Under the pieces are notes generated by a model. That model did not search any database. It worked only from the letters and a program-made list of their open reading frames with translations, and had not been told where the DNA came from. A stretch of 64,000 nt of DNA, taken from NCBI GenBank assembly GCA_963277665.1, contig OY728122.1, forward strand, positions 1,545,864,868 to 1,545,928,867. The letters are read 5' to 3'. The position numbers and the translations under genes were made by a program. The stretch is from Viscum album. Taxonomy: Eukaryota; Streptophyta; Magnoliopsida; Santalales; Viscaceae. This document shows, piece after piece, positions 38,270 to 49,859 of this stretch. How positions within the stretch are numbered: the first letter of the stretch is position 1; each line of letters starts with the position of its first letter.

Positions 38270-38640
38270 AGGTGTTATTAATATATATTTTATGATAGAT
38301 AGTGTCGTATTAGATATTGATGCCTCTCATTCCTTTATATCTATAAAACTATTTTATTATTTGATACTAGAGTCGGTGTTTGTGAGTGTGACAGTGATTA
38401 TAGATACACCATTGAGAGTATGGTCTAGATAAATATTTGTGTGCATAGGATGTTCTCTTGATATCAAGGTGTACCGATTTCTCTGGGTTCTCAATATGAT
38501 TGATATTCCAGGCCTCGAAAAAATTATGGTTATGGTCAATATAGTTGAATACTGAGACCTCGTTGATTGTTACTAGAGGAGAGTTACTTTTACATCTCCT
38601 ATGGGTGAAAAATATATTCACTGTATATCGTGGGATATAT
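38270..38640 (+). pseudogene. Aspartic protease remnant of element B
   Basis: The translation gives FMIDSVVLDIDASHSFIS at 38.28-38.34 kb, corresponding to VLIDSGATHSFIS. TPLRVWSR and CIGCSLDI follow, then DLVDCYxRRVTFTSPMGE at 38.55-38.60 kb, corresponding to ALVDCHxKxVVFxxPGE. The active-site glycine is lost (D-I-D-A-S). It would process Gag-Pol in an intact copy. The domain sits between gag and reverse transcriptase, as in Ty3/gypsy pol. Confidence 0.75.
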
Positions 38641-38779
38641 GGTAGGAAAAAAGGGCCAATTAATCTATAACTCATAGACCTCACAACCCATGTACCTAGA
38701 TTAATTCTTTATAAAGTCGATATGAAATAGGATGTCATTCTACCTATAGTGTTCGGGTTCTAGAATTTATTTATCAATA

Positions 38780-39660
38780 CTTATCAGTATATTCAACTAA
38801 GAGAGACATCAAACTCATAATTGATATCATTCCTGGGACTCAGCATGTTTTAATTCCATCATAAACAGTTGCACCAACATAGCTTCAATAGTTCCATACA
38901 ATCAGGAAGATTTGGAGGATCATGCATATATCTGTCTGAGTATGTCACTATGGGGTTCACCAGTTCTGTTTCAAAATAAGGTTGATGGGACCCTATGGGG
39001 ATGTGTTAATAACTAAATGTTTAACAAGATGACACTGATGAACTAATATCCTCTTCTATGATTTGGTGATCTATTTGATCAATTAAGGGGATATTGTGTA
39101 TTCTAAAAGACTGAAATGATATCATTGTATCAACAACTAAGAGTTTGGACTTCTAATATTTGAATGAATAGTTTCAGAATTAGGTATAGCCTTTATGAGA
39201 TTGTTGGAATTTCATTTTGGTTGATGAACCCACCAGCAGTGTTTATGGTCATGATAACCAGAATTGTAATCCTTACATGGATTGGTTTTTTAGAATTTAT
39301 GGATGAATTCTTAGTGTAATGAAATACAAAAAAAGATCATCAACGGTTACTTGTTATCTTCTAGAGTACACTACCCAGGGATGGTTCAACGAGTTGTATC
39401 ATGGGAACACCCCAAAAATGTTTTTGATATCCAATTCATTATGGGGTTATATAGTTACTACAAGGGATTCATCGAAGACTTTTCAAGATCAGAAACAACG
39501 CTCTCAATGTTGACCAATATGGGGTAACAATATGAATGGTCAGCCAAATGTGAGAATTTATTCTAGGATTTGAATAAGATAATGACATTGGCATGGATAT
39601 TGATACTACCTAAGCATGTTTAAGAATATACATTACATTGTGACCCTTCATAAATCAGTC
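38780..39660 (+). pseudogene. Reverse transcriptase remnant of element B
   Basis: Blocks in order are IIPGTQH (38.83 kb), VSPWGAP-type VCHYGVHQF (38.94 kb) with VDGTLWGCVN, YPLLxFGDLFDQLRG (39.05 kb), YQQLRVW (39.13 kb) and FRIRYSLYEIVGISFWLMNPPAVFM (39.18-39.25 kb, the [22 protein letters not shown] box). EFMDEFLV follows near 39.30 kb at the FIDDILVY position, so the second catalytic aspartate reads Glu. Then VFDIQFIMGLYSYYKGFIEDFS (39.43-39.49 kb) matches the SFLGLAGYYRRFIEDFS motif. Several frame changes. The open stretch 39319-39513 is a neighbouring frame of this gene. Confidence 0.85.
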
Positions 39661-39960
39661 TCAAAGTAGTGTCGATGTAGGGATATCGAGTTTTGGTGTA
39701 TGGAGCTCAGTATTTTAGGTCTTGTGAATGAAACAACCCTACTCTTGAACTCGATATAGAAGTTATAGCTTATTATTTGAATTTATAGCATCATTATCTA
39801 TTGGGTGTGAAATTTAAAGTGTATAAGGTTCCTAAGAATTCATTTTATATCTATTCCCAATGAGATTTGAAACTCTTACTATGAAAATGGGTTTTTTATA
39901 TTTAATTGTTTTATCTTGAGATATCATATGAAAATGAAAAATGAAATAGTGTGGATAATT
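39660..39960 (+). pseudogene. RNase H remnant of element B
   Basis: RVLVYGAQYFRSCE, NNPTLELDIEVIAYYLNL and HHYLLGVKFKVY (39.68-39.84 kb) follow the gypsy RNase H order RVIAYASRQL, NYPTHDLELAAVVFALKIW, RHYLYGVKCEIY. RNase H would remove element RNA from the RNA-DNA hybrid. Stops interrupt it, and the next recognised domain is integrase. The assignment is secure by order and motif; function is lost. Confidence 0.8.
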
Positions 39961-40299
39961 ATTTGAGTAGGATTACTCAGATTTAGGTAGTTCAAGAGTC
40001 AAGTGCTACATGGAAGATGATGAATTTGCTAGCTAAGATGCATGTGGATATTTAGAATAGTTAGGAGCAGATGAATCTCATATCAGTTTTTCTAGATTCT
40101 AATATTTTGATCTATTAAAGAGATAGGATGTATGAGGATCTGGAGTATGTGACCTTGAAAAAAATTCATAAATGTGGGGAGTCACGTCCTGATTAGAGCA
40201 TAGATGAGGATGTGATCATATATTTCAAGAATAAGGATTATGTTAGTATAAATATGGGGGAGGATCTGGTGTGTGGATTTAATTCCTCATTGTGATAGG

Positions 40300-41250
40300 T
40301 ATATTCAAGTGTGACCAAAATTTACTATGACTTAGGATGATAGTTTTTGTGGCCATTAATGAAAATGGAAATAGCATATTTCTGGACATGATGCTACTCA
40401 TGTCAGCTGGTGAAGGCCATTAATCGATGACCTGGTGATATTCTACAATCGGTAGCCATTCCATAATGGAATTGGGATAAGGTGACTATTGATTTTTTGG
40501 TGGATTTATCAATAAAACATTGAAATAATTATGATATTTGGGTTCTTATCAAAAAATTGACAAAAGTTGCCCATTTATTTCCTATAACAGAGACATTATT
40601 GGTGGACCCTCTATGATTTTTGTATGTTCATGATATATTTCTTCTACATAGGGTGTCACAGGATATAGTTTCATACTATAAATCATGGTTAACATCTTTC
40701 TTATAGTAGGGATTATATAAGGCACTCAATATTAAGGACTTTTTCAGTGCAGCTTTCCACCCCCAGAAAAATGGGATGCTAGAGTGTACTGTATTTTTTA
40801 TTGAGTATTTGTTGTGAGAATGTACTCTAAAAGATGTTTGATATTTGGAGAAGCACATATATTTAGTGGAGTTCACCTATAAAAATAGTTATCAGGAAAT
40901 GATACAGATATAACCACCTGATGAGCTTTATGGAAGGCCATGCAGATCACCTTTGTGTTGGATGGGGGAAGGTGAGTTCGAGCTGTGGGGACCGAGTCTC
41001 ATATAGGAGACACCAGAGATGGTTCAGTTGATTATAAAATGTTTTGATGTTTCATTTAGTAGAAAAATGTTGTATGATGATAGATATAGAATACCCCTAT
41101 ATTTTTCATATAGTGATCATGTATTCCATCGAGTGTCACCTAGGTGGGGTCATCGTAGGATACAAGGAAAAGCAAGTTTGCACCCAGATGTTTTTTGGAG
41201 TTTTTTGAGTTTGTGTAGAGAATCAGGTTGGTGGAATAACGATTAGATAT
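40300..41250 (+). pseudogene. Integrase remnant of element B
   Basis: The zinc-finger part gives TKIYYDLG, FLWPLMKMEI and CYSCQLVKAINR (40.31-40.42 kb), as in TKMYxDLxxxYWWPGMKxDI and CLTCQQVKAEHQ. The core gives WDKVTIDFLVDLS and IWVLIKKLTKVAHLFPI (40.48-40.58 kb), then VSQDIVSYYKSWLTSF (40.65 kb), FSAAFHPQKNGMLECT (40.75 kb) and LVEFTYKNSYQEM with DELYGRPCRSPLCWMGEGE (40.87-40.98 kb). The C-terminal part has HRVSPRWGHRRIQGKASL (about 41.13 kb). In intact copies it joins element DNA to the chromosome. Broken by stops and shifts. Confidence 0.88.
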
Positions 41251-41293
41251 TCCATTGAAATACTTGGCTATGAATGATTCATTCCATGAATGA

Positions 41294-41509
41294 ATGCTAT
41301 GGTGGTATCACCCCAACACTTCTCATGTGATCGATGTGGACGAGTTTGTCCTCGAGATAGATGTGTCCTATGGGGAGCATCTGATACGTGTGTTGGATCT
41401 TAGTGAAAAAATGTGGAGGGGAAATAATGTGTCTATATTGTGTGTATTTTTTAAACATGTGAGTATAAAGGAGGAAATATTAGAAAAGGAAGTAGGCAAG
41501 AGGCCTTAA
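41294..41509 (+). pseudogene. Integrase C-terminal, chromodomain-like tail of element B
   Basis: A 71-codon open stretch reads YHPNTSHVIDVDEF, then RVLDLSEKMWRGNNVSILCVFFKHVSIKEEILEKE. It matches the tail of long-LTR plant chromoviruses, YHPDPSHVIxxE(P/D)L followed by ILDRKExxLRxKxIPLVKVxWxxHxxEEATWExE. Such tails bind chromatin and steer integration. The aromatic residues of the VKVxW and ATW positions are changed or lost. Of all domains in this element it is the longest uninterrupted one. It leads into the polypurine tract. Confidence 0.75.
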
Positions 41510-41576
41510 TGGCCCAATATTTTGAACTTTGAATCTTAGGGATGCATGGGAGTACAACTCGAGGATGATCTATTAT

Positions 41577-41589
41577 AAGGTGGGGAGAT
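41577..41589 (+). other. Polypurine tract of element B
   Basis: AAGGTGGGGAGAT lies immediately before the TGTAAGATCC start of the 3' LTR. It is the plus-strand primer site in an intact element and fixes the LTR boundary. Confidence 0.85.
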
Positions 41590-44005
41590 TGTAAGATCCT
41601 GGAAAAATCTAAAGTTGTCTCAAGCATAATTTTAATTTCTCTTTTGTCTTTATTTGATTATTTTTTAGGTTATAACATGGGGTGTATTTTAGTGGAATTT
41701 TAAGAATAGTGGAAGAAATAGTGTAGTCCATGATTGGTGTAATGTTTTCCTTAACCGTGCGCCCCAACCTAGTTAATTGTGAAACCATGGACATAAGGGA
41801 ATTGAATGGTTGGATAATGGTTCATCAAACTGTGTCTGATAATATGAGTAACCATGCACCCTTAACAAATAGGAACACTATTTATGTGTATAGTTAGGGA
41901 AAAACATTCACCCCTTCCCAAAAAACATTGTACATGAATTTATTGCATAAAAATAATTTTTAAAAAACCCAAAACTGCCATTTTATATCAAATTGCGCCA
42001 CATTAGACCCTACACCCTCTTTAATGATTTTTGATATCTACTAATGAATTCTAAGACTTATTTAAATCCTTAATTCATGATTTATTTTCAACATCAAAAT
42101 ATTTATTTCCTCCTAATAAGTGGATCAGATCCATTTGATTTCATGTTTATCCTCCTCTATTCTCTTATTTTTTAGTGGAATGATATTATATATTTTTATA
42201 GATCTAGATCTTGATTTGATTAATCTATATATATTCCTATGTATCTTTATCTATAATTAAGAGAAAATGTTTTGTTTAATATTTATTTAGGGTTTTAGTT
42301 CTAGATCCCAATCTACATCACAATGTTGCTCAGTTATGGGGAATTACATTTGGTAATCGCTCGTCAATGAATCAATGTAGGAGGCCTATTATTCAAATCT
42401 CATAGTATTGATATCAAATAAATTTATGTGACTATAAAATTTCTACGGATTTTGGAAATTATAATTACAATTTTTTTAATTAATATGGTTAATAATTGAA
42501 TTGAAGAATTAGGGATTTAATTCAATAATTGAATTTTGGAAATGGGATTATTAATTGATGAATTAATTATCTTGGTATTTAATTATGAAATAAGGGATAA
42601 TTATTAATTGGAAGAATTGATAAATATTTAATTTTATTATTGTGAATTGAGATTAATTAATTGGTGAATTAGTTATTGGATATTTATATTTTAAGAAGAT
42701 TAATTACTTATTGAATTAATTAATTGACATAGTGTTCTTAATTAATCATTGAACTAATTAATGAAAGAGGTATGATTAATGAATTGGTGAAATAATTAAT
42801 TGGATATATATGGTTAATTAATTTTTTAATTAATGAATGGACATGGATAATCTAATTTATGAATTAATTAATGGATATTTTTATAGTTTAATTTTGATAA
42901 TAAAATCAATGTTGATTAATTTTGGATGGCGTCACAATGTGAAAACAAGTGATAATGAGATACATGTGATAATGTGATATGTTAGCATATATACTTATTA
43001 TTAGGAAATAGAGTTCTATACATGAAATTATTTTCCCATACTATATATGTTTGATTGAGAAATGGGGTTCTAGACATGATATAATACACCCATGATATAT
43101 ATGCAAGATTGATGAATAAGGTGTTGTAAATGGTGTTAAACACAAAACATGCTAAATGGTGTGAGATTGGAAGTGATGTTCCAAATACTCAAAAGAAGAT
43201 GGAAATTGAATTTTATACCCAAAAAATTAATATCGAACAATCATTCTAAATGACTATAATAATGAAAATGAATTGACATAGACAATATAACCCCATGATA
43301 TATAATAAAATGTGAATTTAATATCTAAAAAAGTTCTAACCCAGCATGTGTCGAATCATGTTTTGATGTATGAATTTACTCAGGAACCTGGTGGACTCTA
43401 TGTATTAATAATTTTTAACTAATAATGTGATAACTATTTAATTATACAATTTAATTATTTATTACTAGAACTGCAAACAAATTTTGTTGACAGTATTTCT
43501 TATACACTAGTGGAGGACTACTGAGATTTACTCACACCCTACTCAGTCTACATTATTATTACCAAAATAGATGTCATGGATGCATGAATGGTTAAGGAAA
43601 ACAACCCTAGGTTAGAAGGCTATGTTGGGATGGAGCGTGGTTGTGGAAAACATTTGTTGATTAGGACCTAATGGGAGGCATCAATATCATTATTTTGGTT
43701 TTTCATTTTGGACACATGACATGTAAATTAGCATGGAATGTTTTATGCTTTAGTTTAGATATTTTATCTCCTACATTTATTGGCTTGAGATATTAGTATT
43801 TTTTATTGTAATATGTTATATGGTTTTTGGTTATTTTTTCCTCTAGAGTATTACTATGATAAAATATGGAATAGTCTCATAATGATGGAATTACCATACC
43901 CTCCCTACTAGTCAGAAACCACTATCATACTGAGAGGGGCATTTGAGGTCATGAGGAGAACCAGATTAGTGCATTGGGGAATTCCACCTTGTCTAGGATG
44001 TAGTA
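41590..44005 (+). repeat. 3' LTR of element B (2416 bp)
   Basis: It begins TGTAAGATCC, following the polypurine tract, and ends CTAGGATGTAGTA. Collinear with the 5' LTR over its whole length. The visible divergence between the two copies is large, so the insertion is old. Confidence 0.9.
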
Positions 44006-44010
44006 GTTTT
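44006..44010. repeat. Target-site duplication of element B, right (GTTTT)
   Basis: Exact copy of 33927-33931, directly after the 3' LTR. Element A sequence continues from here. Confidence 0.8.
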
Positions 44011-45115
44011 GAAATGTGACAAGGTTTCTCGAGATGTTGTTGACAGATTGACCTTGATTCCATGAGGGAGGAATTCTATCTAGGTGGTGATTCAGATGTT
44101 GACAATATCGGATAATATTATTATGATCATGAACACAACTAATTTTTAAGATGTTAGTATGATATATATTGATAATATCATGATGTTACATGGGGTTCGT
44201 TCTACCATTGTTTCGGGTTGGGATACTAGGATTACCTTTAGGTTTTGGAGGCGTCTCTATGTGGTGATGGGGAATCTTGTCGGGTTGAGTACTATTTATT
44301 ATCCCTATAATGAATGTCAGATGGAGAATTATATTCAAATCTTGGAGGATATGCTTTAGCTACGTGTCCTAGATTTTTATGGATCATTGGATATCATTTT
44401 GTGTTATTTTTGATTTTTTTTAACAATATTGAGCAGTCATCGATCAGAATAGATCCTTTCAGGGGTTTGTATGGTTGCTAGTGCAGATCACCCCATTTGT
44501 TGGATATAGTTGGATGAAACCTCTTCAATTGGACTAAGTAACATTCATATGATTTTGGAAATTATTCAAGATATACATTGGCATATGGTAATATCTGAGA
44601 GTCGATAGAAAAATTACAGAAAATAATGACTTTATTCCTTATATTTTTCATCAGATGATGGAGATTTCTTGAAAATGTTTTCCTTGGTTAGGTCACCATC
44701 ATCTTGGAAACTAGGGAATGTTATGTTAATGATATGTTGGACAATTTGAGATCATTGAGATGATTGTGAATGTTTATTATTGATTATAATTTCTAGTTCA
44801 ATTGATATAAATTCATGATTTTTTTCACATATCATAGATTCAGAAATACCATCCTAATCCCTCTTTGATTCAATGTTGGGAATAGGTTGAGTTATAGTCA
44901 TACACTTCTATTGTGAGACAACCAGTGGATATTTTTTTTATGCTCAGGTGAAAGTATTACATGGTATGTCGATTCATTTGGTCATAGGGTTATGGTAGTA
45001 TAAATACACATCTCACAAGACTTGGGAGCATGAGGTATTAACTAAGGAAAAGTTGCCTTAGCTATTTTCTAGACAACAACCATCCATATGACATCTCGAG
45101 GATGGAAATTCATAT
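44011..45115 (+). pseudogene. Integrase core and tail of element A, resumed after element B
   Basis: The open stretch 44159-44359 reads IYIDNIMMLHGVRSTIVSGWDTRITFRFW, then YNECQMENYIQILEDML. This corresponds to [30 protein letters not shown] and HPQTDGQSERTIQILEDML of gypsy integrase. It is followed by LRVLDFYGS, IRIDPFRGLYGC and CRSPHLLD (44.36-44.51 kb), as in ACVLDFGGSW, IGMAPFEALYGR and CRSPICWxE. It continues the zinc-finger part that ends at 33931. Conserved aspartates are partly kept (WD for RD). The rest to the polypurine tract is decayed tail sequence. Confidence 0.85.
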
Positions 45116-45126
45116 AGTGGTGAGAT
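45116..45126 (+). other. Polypurine tract of element A
   Basis: AGTGGTGAGAT precedes the TGTAACACATC start of the 3' LTR. It is interrupted by two T residues compared with the usual purine run. Confidence 0.65.
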
Positions 45127-47468
45127 TGTAACACATCATTACCATATTTTTTGTGTTTTTCATCATTCTTTTCATTTTCCACATTTATGTGATAGTGGTG
45201 GGACTCGTATGAATTGAGATAAATTAATAGTTAAAATGAATTACTGTTCAGGAATACATTTTTTTAAATTAATGGAGTCTTGATGTAATCATGTTAAATT
45301 GTTTGAGGGGGTTTATCTATGTTCATAAAATACGTGATTTTTTTGAGGATTTTGGGTGGAATATAGGTATTTCATTATTTTTAGGATATATTCAGACTAT
45401 GTAATGGGATTACACATTGTATATTGGTCGATGGATATATGTTGTAAATTCAGTTTAGTGCAAGTAATGACTACACGCCAAAAATATTTTTACACACCAT
45501 GAAAAAATATATTGACAATGTGTACTGGGTTCTTAGAAGATGTCATGAAACTATTAAAAGGAATGAATATTACATGATGTCGAAATTTTATAAATAATGT
45601 GAGGGTAAAATTTGTGGTTTTTAATAAAATATGATGGGTTATTCAATGTATTTGCATATCAGGGATTATATGATGTGAAAAGGGATTACACATCATGAAA
45701 ACTGTGTGAGTTGTGGTTTAGGGTGATATTTGGATGATTAATATTCCATTCAAATTCATGATTCATACCCTTGAACCAGGAGCTCTACCATACAATTTTT
45801 GATACATTCAGTCTTTCTGGATTATTTTATTTAATGATTGATCGTCATTGTGCTTTCAGTGCATATAATTTTATGGGTATTCGTATTGTTTCTACATTTT
45901 CATTGATATTTATTTCCTAATTCATATATAGTTATGGATATATTAATTTGTATGATATTCATATGGATCCTTTATAGATATGTTGCGTGATCATCTTCCT
46001 AGGGTAAACCCTTTTATTGGTTGTTTTGAGGCTTGAGCGTTCATTGAGTTATGTTGTGATATGTTCTATTTTCCATCCATTTTCTTTAATTGAGACTATT
46101 CTGAGATGCATCAATTGATTCTAGGGACTTTGTTATTATACACGTGTTCTTCCTTATTGGTAGATCCCATTACGAACATCTAAAACCTATAGTTTGACTT
46201 AGGTGGTTCTCTATCTAGCCCATGTTGGATGAACTACATTTCTCTTGTTTTATAAATTATTTTTTAAATTAAATGGCTTGATTGATTGGCTTATTTGTGT
46301 TCATGTAAAATGTTTTTTCATAAAAGATGGATTTTCAATAATTTTTTTAATAGAAAAGGGTTTTATAATGAAATTGTGAAATGGTTCTCTGAAATTTCAT
46401 TCAAAGATAGTTTTTCGTGAAATTGTTTGCAAAATAGAGAATATGGGAAGCCTTAGGAACAATGGTTGATGGTTTATCTTAAGAACATTATCCATGTATT
46501 GTAAGGGAGTTCATCTATGGGGTGTATCTATGATTCCTTGACATGTTCTTATATTGATTTTATATTCACATTGTTGGGGGTTTTACTCCAGGGTTGTTTC
46601 TCAATTCTTAGGAATACGTTCTACGGATGGGGGTGTACACTCATAATTAGTTATGATATGAGTAATCTTCTATCCTGACCAATAATGATTCATAGAATCA
46701 AGCTACCTCTGATTTTGGATTGAACTATTTTATCTTTTACTTCCATGGGTTTGATATGATACGTGATAAATTATTTCATTTATTTGATATGAATGCTATG
46801 ATATATATTAAATGATTTGAACCTTTTTTAGCTTAACTTATTTAGAAATTTGTGAAAATAGAAAATTATATGGAATCAAATATTTTTAAATAAAAACTAA
46901 TTTTTATTATTTTTTATTTTATTTTATTTTGATCATGATTCAGTTATTATATAGAAACATGATTTCAGAAAATTGGGTGGGATCCTAGTGTACCTATTAG
47001 CTCAAACCTTGCACACCCATTAGCGGTGCATAGACCTTTGTATGTATTTTAATGTTGGGAAATGCGAGTAACCACTATGACATCATTAGGAGTTTTTATC
47101 CATGTTTAGAGTAGATGTTAGGGATATTGAGGTTGTTTTACCAATCTATAAAATAGAGAAGTTGGTTTTCTTTTTTAGTAGTACACTGATGTTACTATTA
47201 TAATTTTATATTTTTTGAATAATTTTTAGTTGAATAAATAAAGTTGTCTTCTTTTAGTTATGGTATTTGAATATTTTATCAGTTGTTTCTATATGTAATA
47301 TATATATCCAATGAATTATGCTTTAGGATGAGAGAAATAATTTCTTTCTATTATGGTTGATTCCCATGTGCAATTCATTTGAACATGGTGATGTAGGCTT
47401 CCCTTTAGGTATGTAGAAATTTAGGTCAGGTATTGGATTGTGAGATTATTTAGTATGTGTTTTCCACA
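45127..47468 (+). repeat. 3' LTR of element A (about 2.34 kb)
   Basis: It begins TGTAACACATC and ends near GTTTTCCACA. Collinear with 28113-30479. The upstream third holds several GGGATTACAC(A/G)T-type motifs (45.40, 45.68 kb; 28.39 kb in the other LTR), some paired with nearby CATCATG or ATGATGT, giving short hairpin potential. Confidence 0.8.
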
Positions 47469-47802
47469 AAACCATTGCTCAATAATTAAGAGATCAAGAT
47501 CCCCCCTCCCAAACTTCAATGATCACTGGAGAATGAATATCTTGATAGCATGATTATCCTTTCTACGTTTCTATGAGAGCTTCATATGTTTATTATTATT
47601 GTTTTTTGACAATGATAACAATTTCATGAAGGATTTACTCTATTTTTAATTGCATTATTTTGATTATTGGGAAATCATATTGATTTTATATTGTAATTTT
47701 TTTTATTTAGTTCCCAAAAATTCTATCCATTACATTAAAAATGGAATTTTGAATATTATAAAATTATTAAATGTTAATAATGAAAACAATTATCAGGTAA
47801 AT
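47469..47802 (-). mobile_element. Internal region copy 2, second piece
   Basis: This 334-bp strip between elements A and C matches copy 1 at about 21.66-21.99 kb. The shared landmarks are TGATT-x-(C/T)(C/T)TTTC with GAGCT(C/T)(T/C)A (47.56/21.76 kb), CCATTACATTAAAATG (47.73/21.91 kb) and ATATTATAAAATT (47.75/21.95 kb). It shows that A and C inserted separately, about 330 bp apart, into the same older element. Confidence 0.6.
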
Positions 47803-47806
47803 TTTA

Positions 47807-49820
47807 TGTTATGGGAATTGTGGAAGCATCATATTGGGTCATGTTAAGATTTTAATTTAGCCATTATTGATGTTTAATCCAATATTTACTTGATGATCAA
47901 TGTAATAAACAATGAAATTGACTCAATGAATACAGACAATGGATAAATTCCATAACCGAAGCGTATGATCATCACATTATAAATATTATTAATTTATGAA
48001 ATTAACGAATTACCATAAATTAAATACTTTATTTGATGATGGATCTCAAAAATGATATATGTTTTACTTTCAATTCATTTTTGTTATCAATATTAAATTA
48101 TATCTTGTGGTGATCCACCCATGTTCTACAAATCTCTGAACATGACTATAGGAATCTCTCTGTGTTAGGAGAGTTAATCCCTTCCCTTGTGCCATTTTTC
48201 TTTTAGTTCCACTGCTATTGCTTACAATGGATTCCCATAGATCTATACAAACTAAAAAGTGGAAGGTGTTGGGTGATCAAACTATATATGTATGAGTTTT
48301 CATAGAGAAGGGAGTTCTTTAGGGTTCGAGAGTATTCCTCATATTTCATTTTTCACAAGATAAAATTGATTTCAACCTTATGAAAAAATAATATATCTAT
48401 GTTTATATAAGACTAGTTTTAAAAATAAATAATTTCAAAAGTGTCATTTATTATATGTTAAATCCCTAAAAAACCAAATGTTTATAATAATAATAATATT
48501 ATTATTTTGTGACATGTGTCAAACACAAAAATTAAATTAAATATTATTAATTCAAATAATATAGAATATACAAAATTTTACACTGGACTATTTATCTCAA
48601 TCCACCATTCCTACATAATATTTATTGATCTTTAAATAATGTATATTTATTTTATATATAAATATAAAATCATTATTCACCATTAAATGAATTAATATAA
48701 TGTCAAATAAATATCATATAAATAAATATTATACATCTCACTCACACAATTTTCTCTTGAATAATTGGTGATGGAATATATGAGACCAAGCTGACACGAA
48801 TAATAACTAAACCATGTTTGAATATATTATTCATTGAGCATGTTATATAATAAATTATTATAATATATTATTTATTTGAGATTTTTGAGGCAATTAGTCT
48901 ATGGCATACTTGGCCACTTTCTCTATTGCATTTGTCAAAGAAGCCTAAAATCGAAGGATGGAATATTGAAAAATGTTAATGAGCCCATATATAATGAAGT
49001 TATTTCATTAATGAAATAATACCTCATATTGACACTAACTGTGTTATATAATCCCTTTACTATGATATCATTAATCAAGAAGGTTTCATGCTGGTTACAT
49101 CAACCTATGTGATAAATGTATCATTCATTAACTTTGAAAAAATTGAACATGCCGATAGAACATCATGAACATGGATTTGTTTAATCTATTTCACTTCCAT
49201 CAACAGTGATAAGAATTAAACTTCCTTTTAGGAAGATATGTGATTCATCCTTTATAACAATATTCATTAATGAAATATTACATTTGACATACCAAATGTA
49301 TCCTGCATCACTGTGAAAAGTGTTACCATAGTTTCATCCACATATAAATTTACCTGACTTATAAAATTTATTAATAATAACATTTATTTCTAAGGCCCAG
49401 TAATCATGTCTATAGATATGAACATATAATGACACAAATAAATGTGAGTTTCCTGCTCATAGGTCTCGCTCTCATAATATCATTGAGTTGATATTAAAAT
49501 GGAATTATACAATGATATGGTTCCTCAACATCCTCTGAAAATCCACCCCTGATATACTATATCACTTTTGTCCCTAAAATTATATCATCCAGCAATTAGA
49601 ATTTTATTTATGAGAACACTCTTAGAACATATTGGTTCTAATTCTATTGGGGAACTATTATGAGCTTTTAGTGTGACATCTACTCTTAGGAAATTATAAC
49701 ATAAAATGTTATGTGAAATGACAATCATGTTGTGATATGTTTTTTTATTAATATTCAAAAATATGAATACATGATATCATAAAGTCCGAAAATTCTTATT
49801 CTAGAGAAACAAATCCAACA
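47807..49820 (-). repeat. 3' LTR of element C (about 2014 bp)
   Basis: On the minus strand it begins TGTTGGATTTG directly after the polypurine tract. Collinear with 56106-58116: GGATAAA(T/C)-x-(T/C)CATAACC (47.94/56.25 kb), the ATAATAA(T/C)AATATTATTATTTT block (48.49/56.79 kb), ACCA(T/x)TCC-x-ATAATATTTAT (48.60/56.91 kb) and TTTTAGTGTGA (49.67/57.97 kb). The four bases 47803-47806 lie between the apparent TG end and the TAAAT repeat, so this edge is uncertain by that much. Confidence 0.85.
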
Positions 49821-49833
49821 GACCCCCATTTCC
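49821..49833 (-). other. Polypurine tract of element C
   Basis: Read on the minus strand, GGAAATGGGGGTC immediately precedes TGTTGGATTTG, the LTR start. It is typical of plant copia elements. Confidence 0.75.
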
Positions 49834-49859
49834 AATAAATACAACTACTAATAAGCTCA

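Larger units (their letters stand above)
33932..44005 (+). mobile_element. Gypsy element B (Tekay/Del-like), nested in element A
   Basis: A 10.07-kb plus-strand element with LTRs of 2429 and 2416 bp, a primer site, gag, protease, reverse transcriptase, RNase H, integrase with a chromodomain-like tail, a polypurine tract and a perfect GTTTT target duplication. It is structurally complete in outline but full of stops and frame shifts. It interrupts the integrase of element A between the zinc finger and the catalytic core, in the same orientation. The tail region (41294-41509) after the integrase core is typical of chromoviruses with long LTRs. Confidence 0.9.
28113..47468 (+). mobile_element. 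Gypsy element A (Tekay/Del-like), interrupted by element B
   Basis: A plus-strand LTR retrotransposon: 5' LTR 28113-30479, internal 30480-33931 and 44006-45126, 3' LTR 45127-47468. Without element B it would be about 9.3 kb. Domain order is protease, reverse transcriptase, RNase H, integrase, which is the Ty3/gypsy order. It lies inside copy 2 of the minus-strand element: sequence left of 28113 and right of 47468 is collinear with uninterrupted copy 1. No clear 5-bp target duplication survives (GACAC against AAACC). Clade placement is by general resemblance of LTR length and protein motifs. Confidence 0.82.

Noticed and set aside
38357..38684. Two minus-strand open stretches
   Set aside because: Antisense to the protease region of element B, which has matching motifs on the plus strand.
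39319..39513. Plus-strand open stretch of 64 codons
   Set aside because: It sits in a neighbouring frame of the reverse transcriptase; the frame carrying the YYxGFIEDFS motif is another one.
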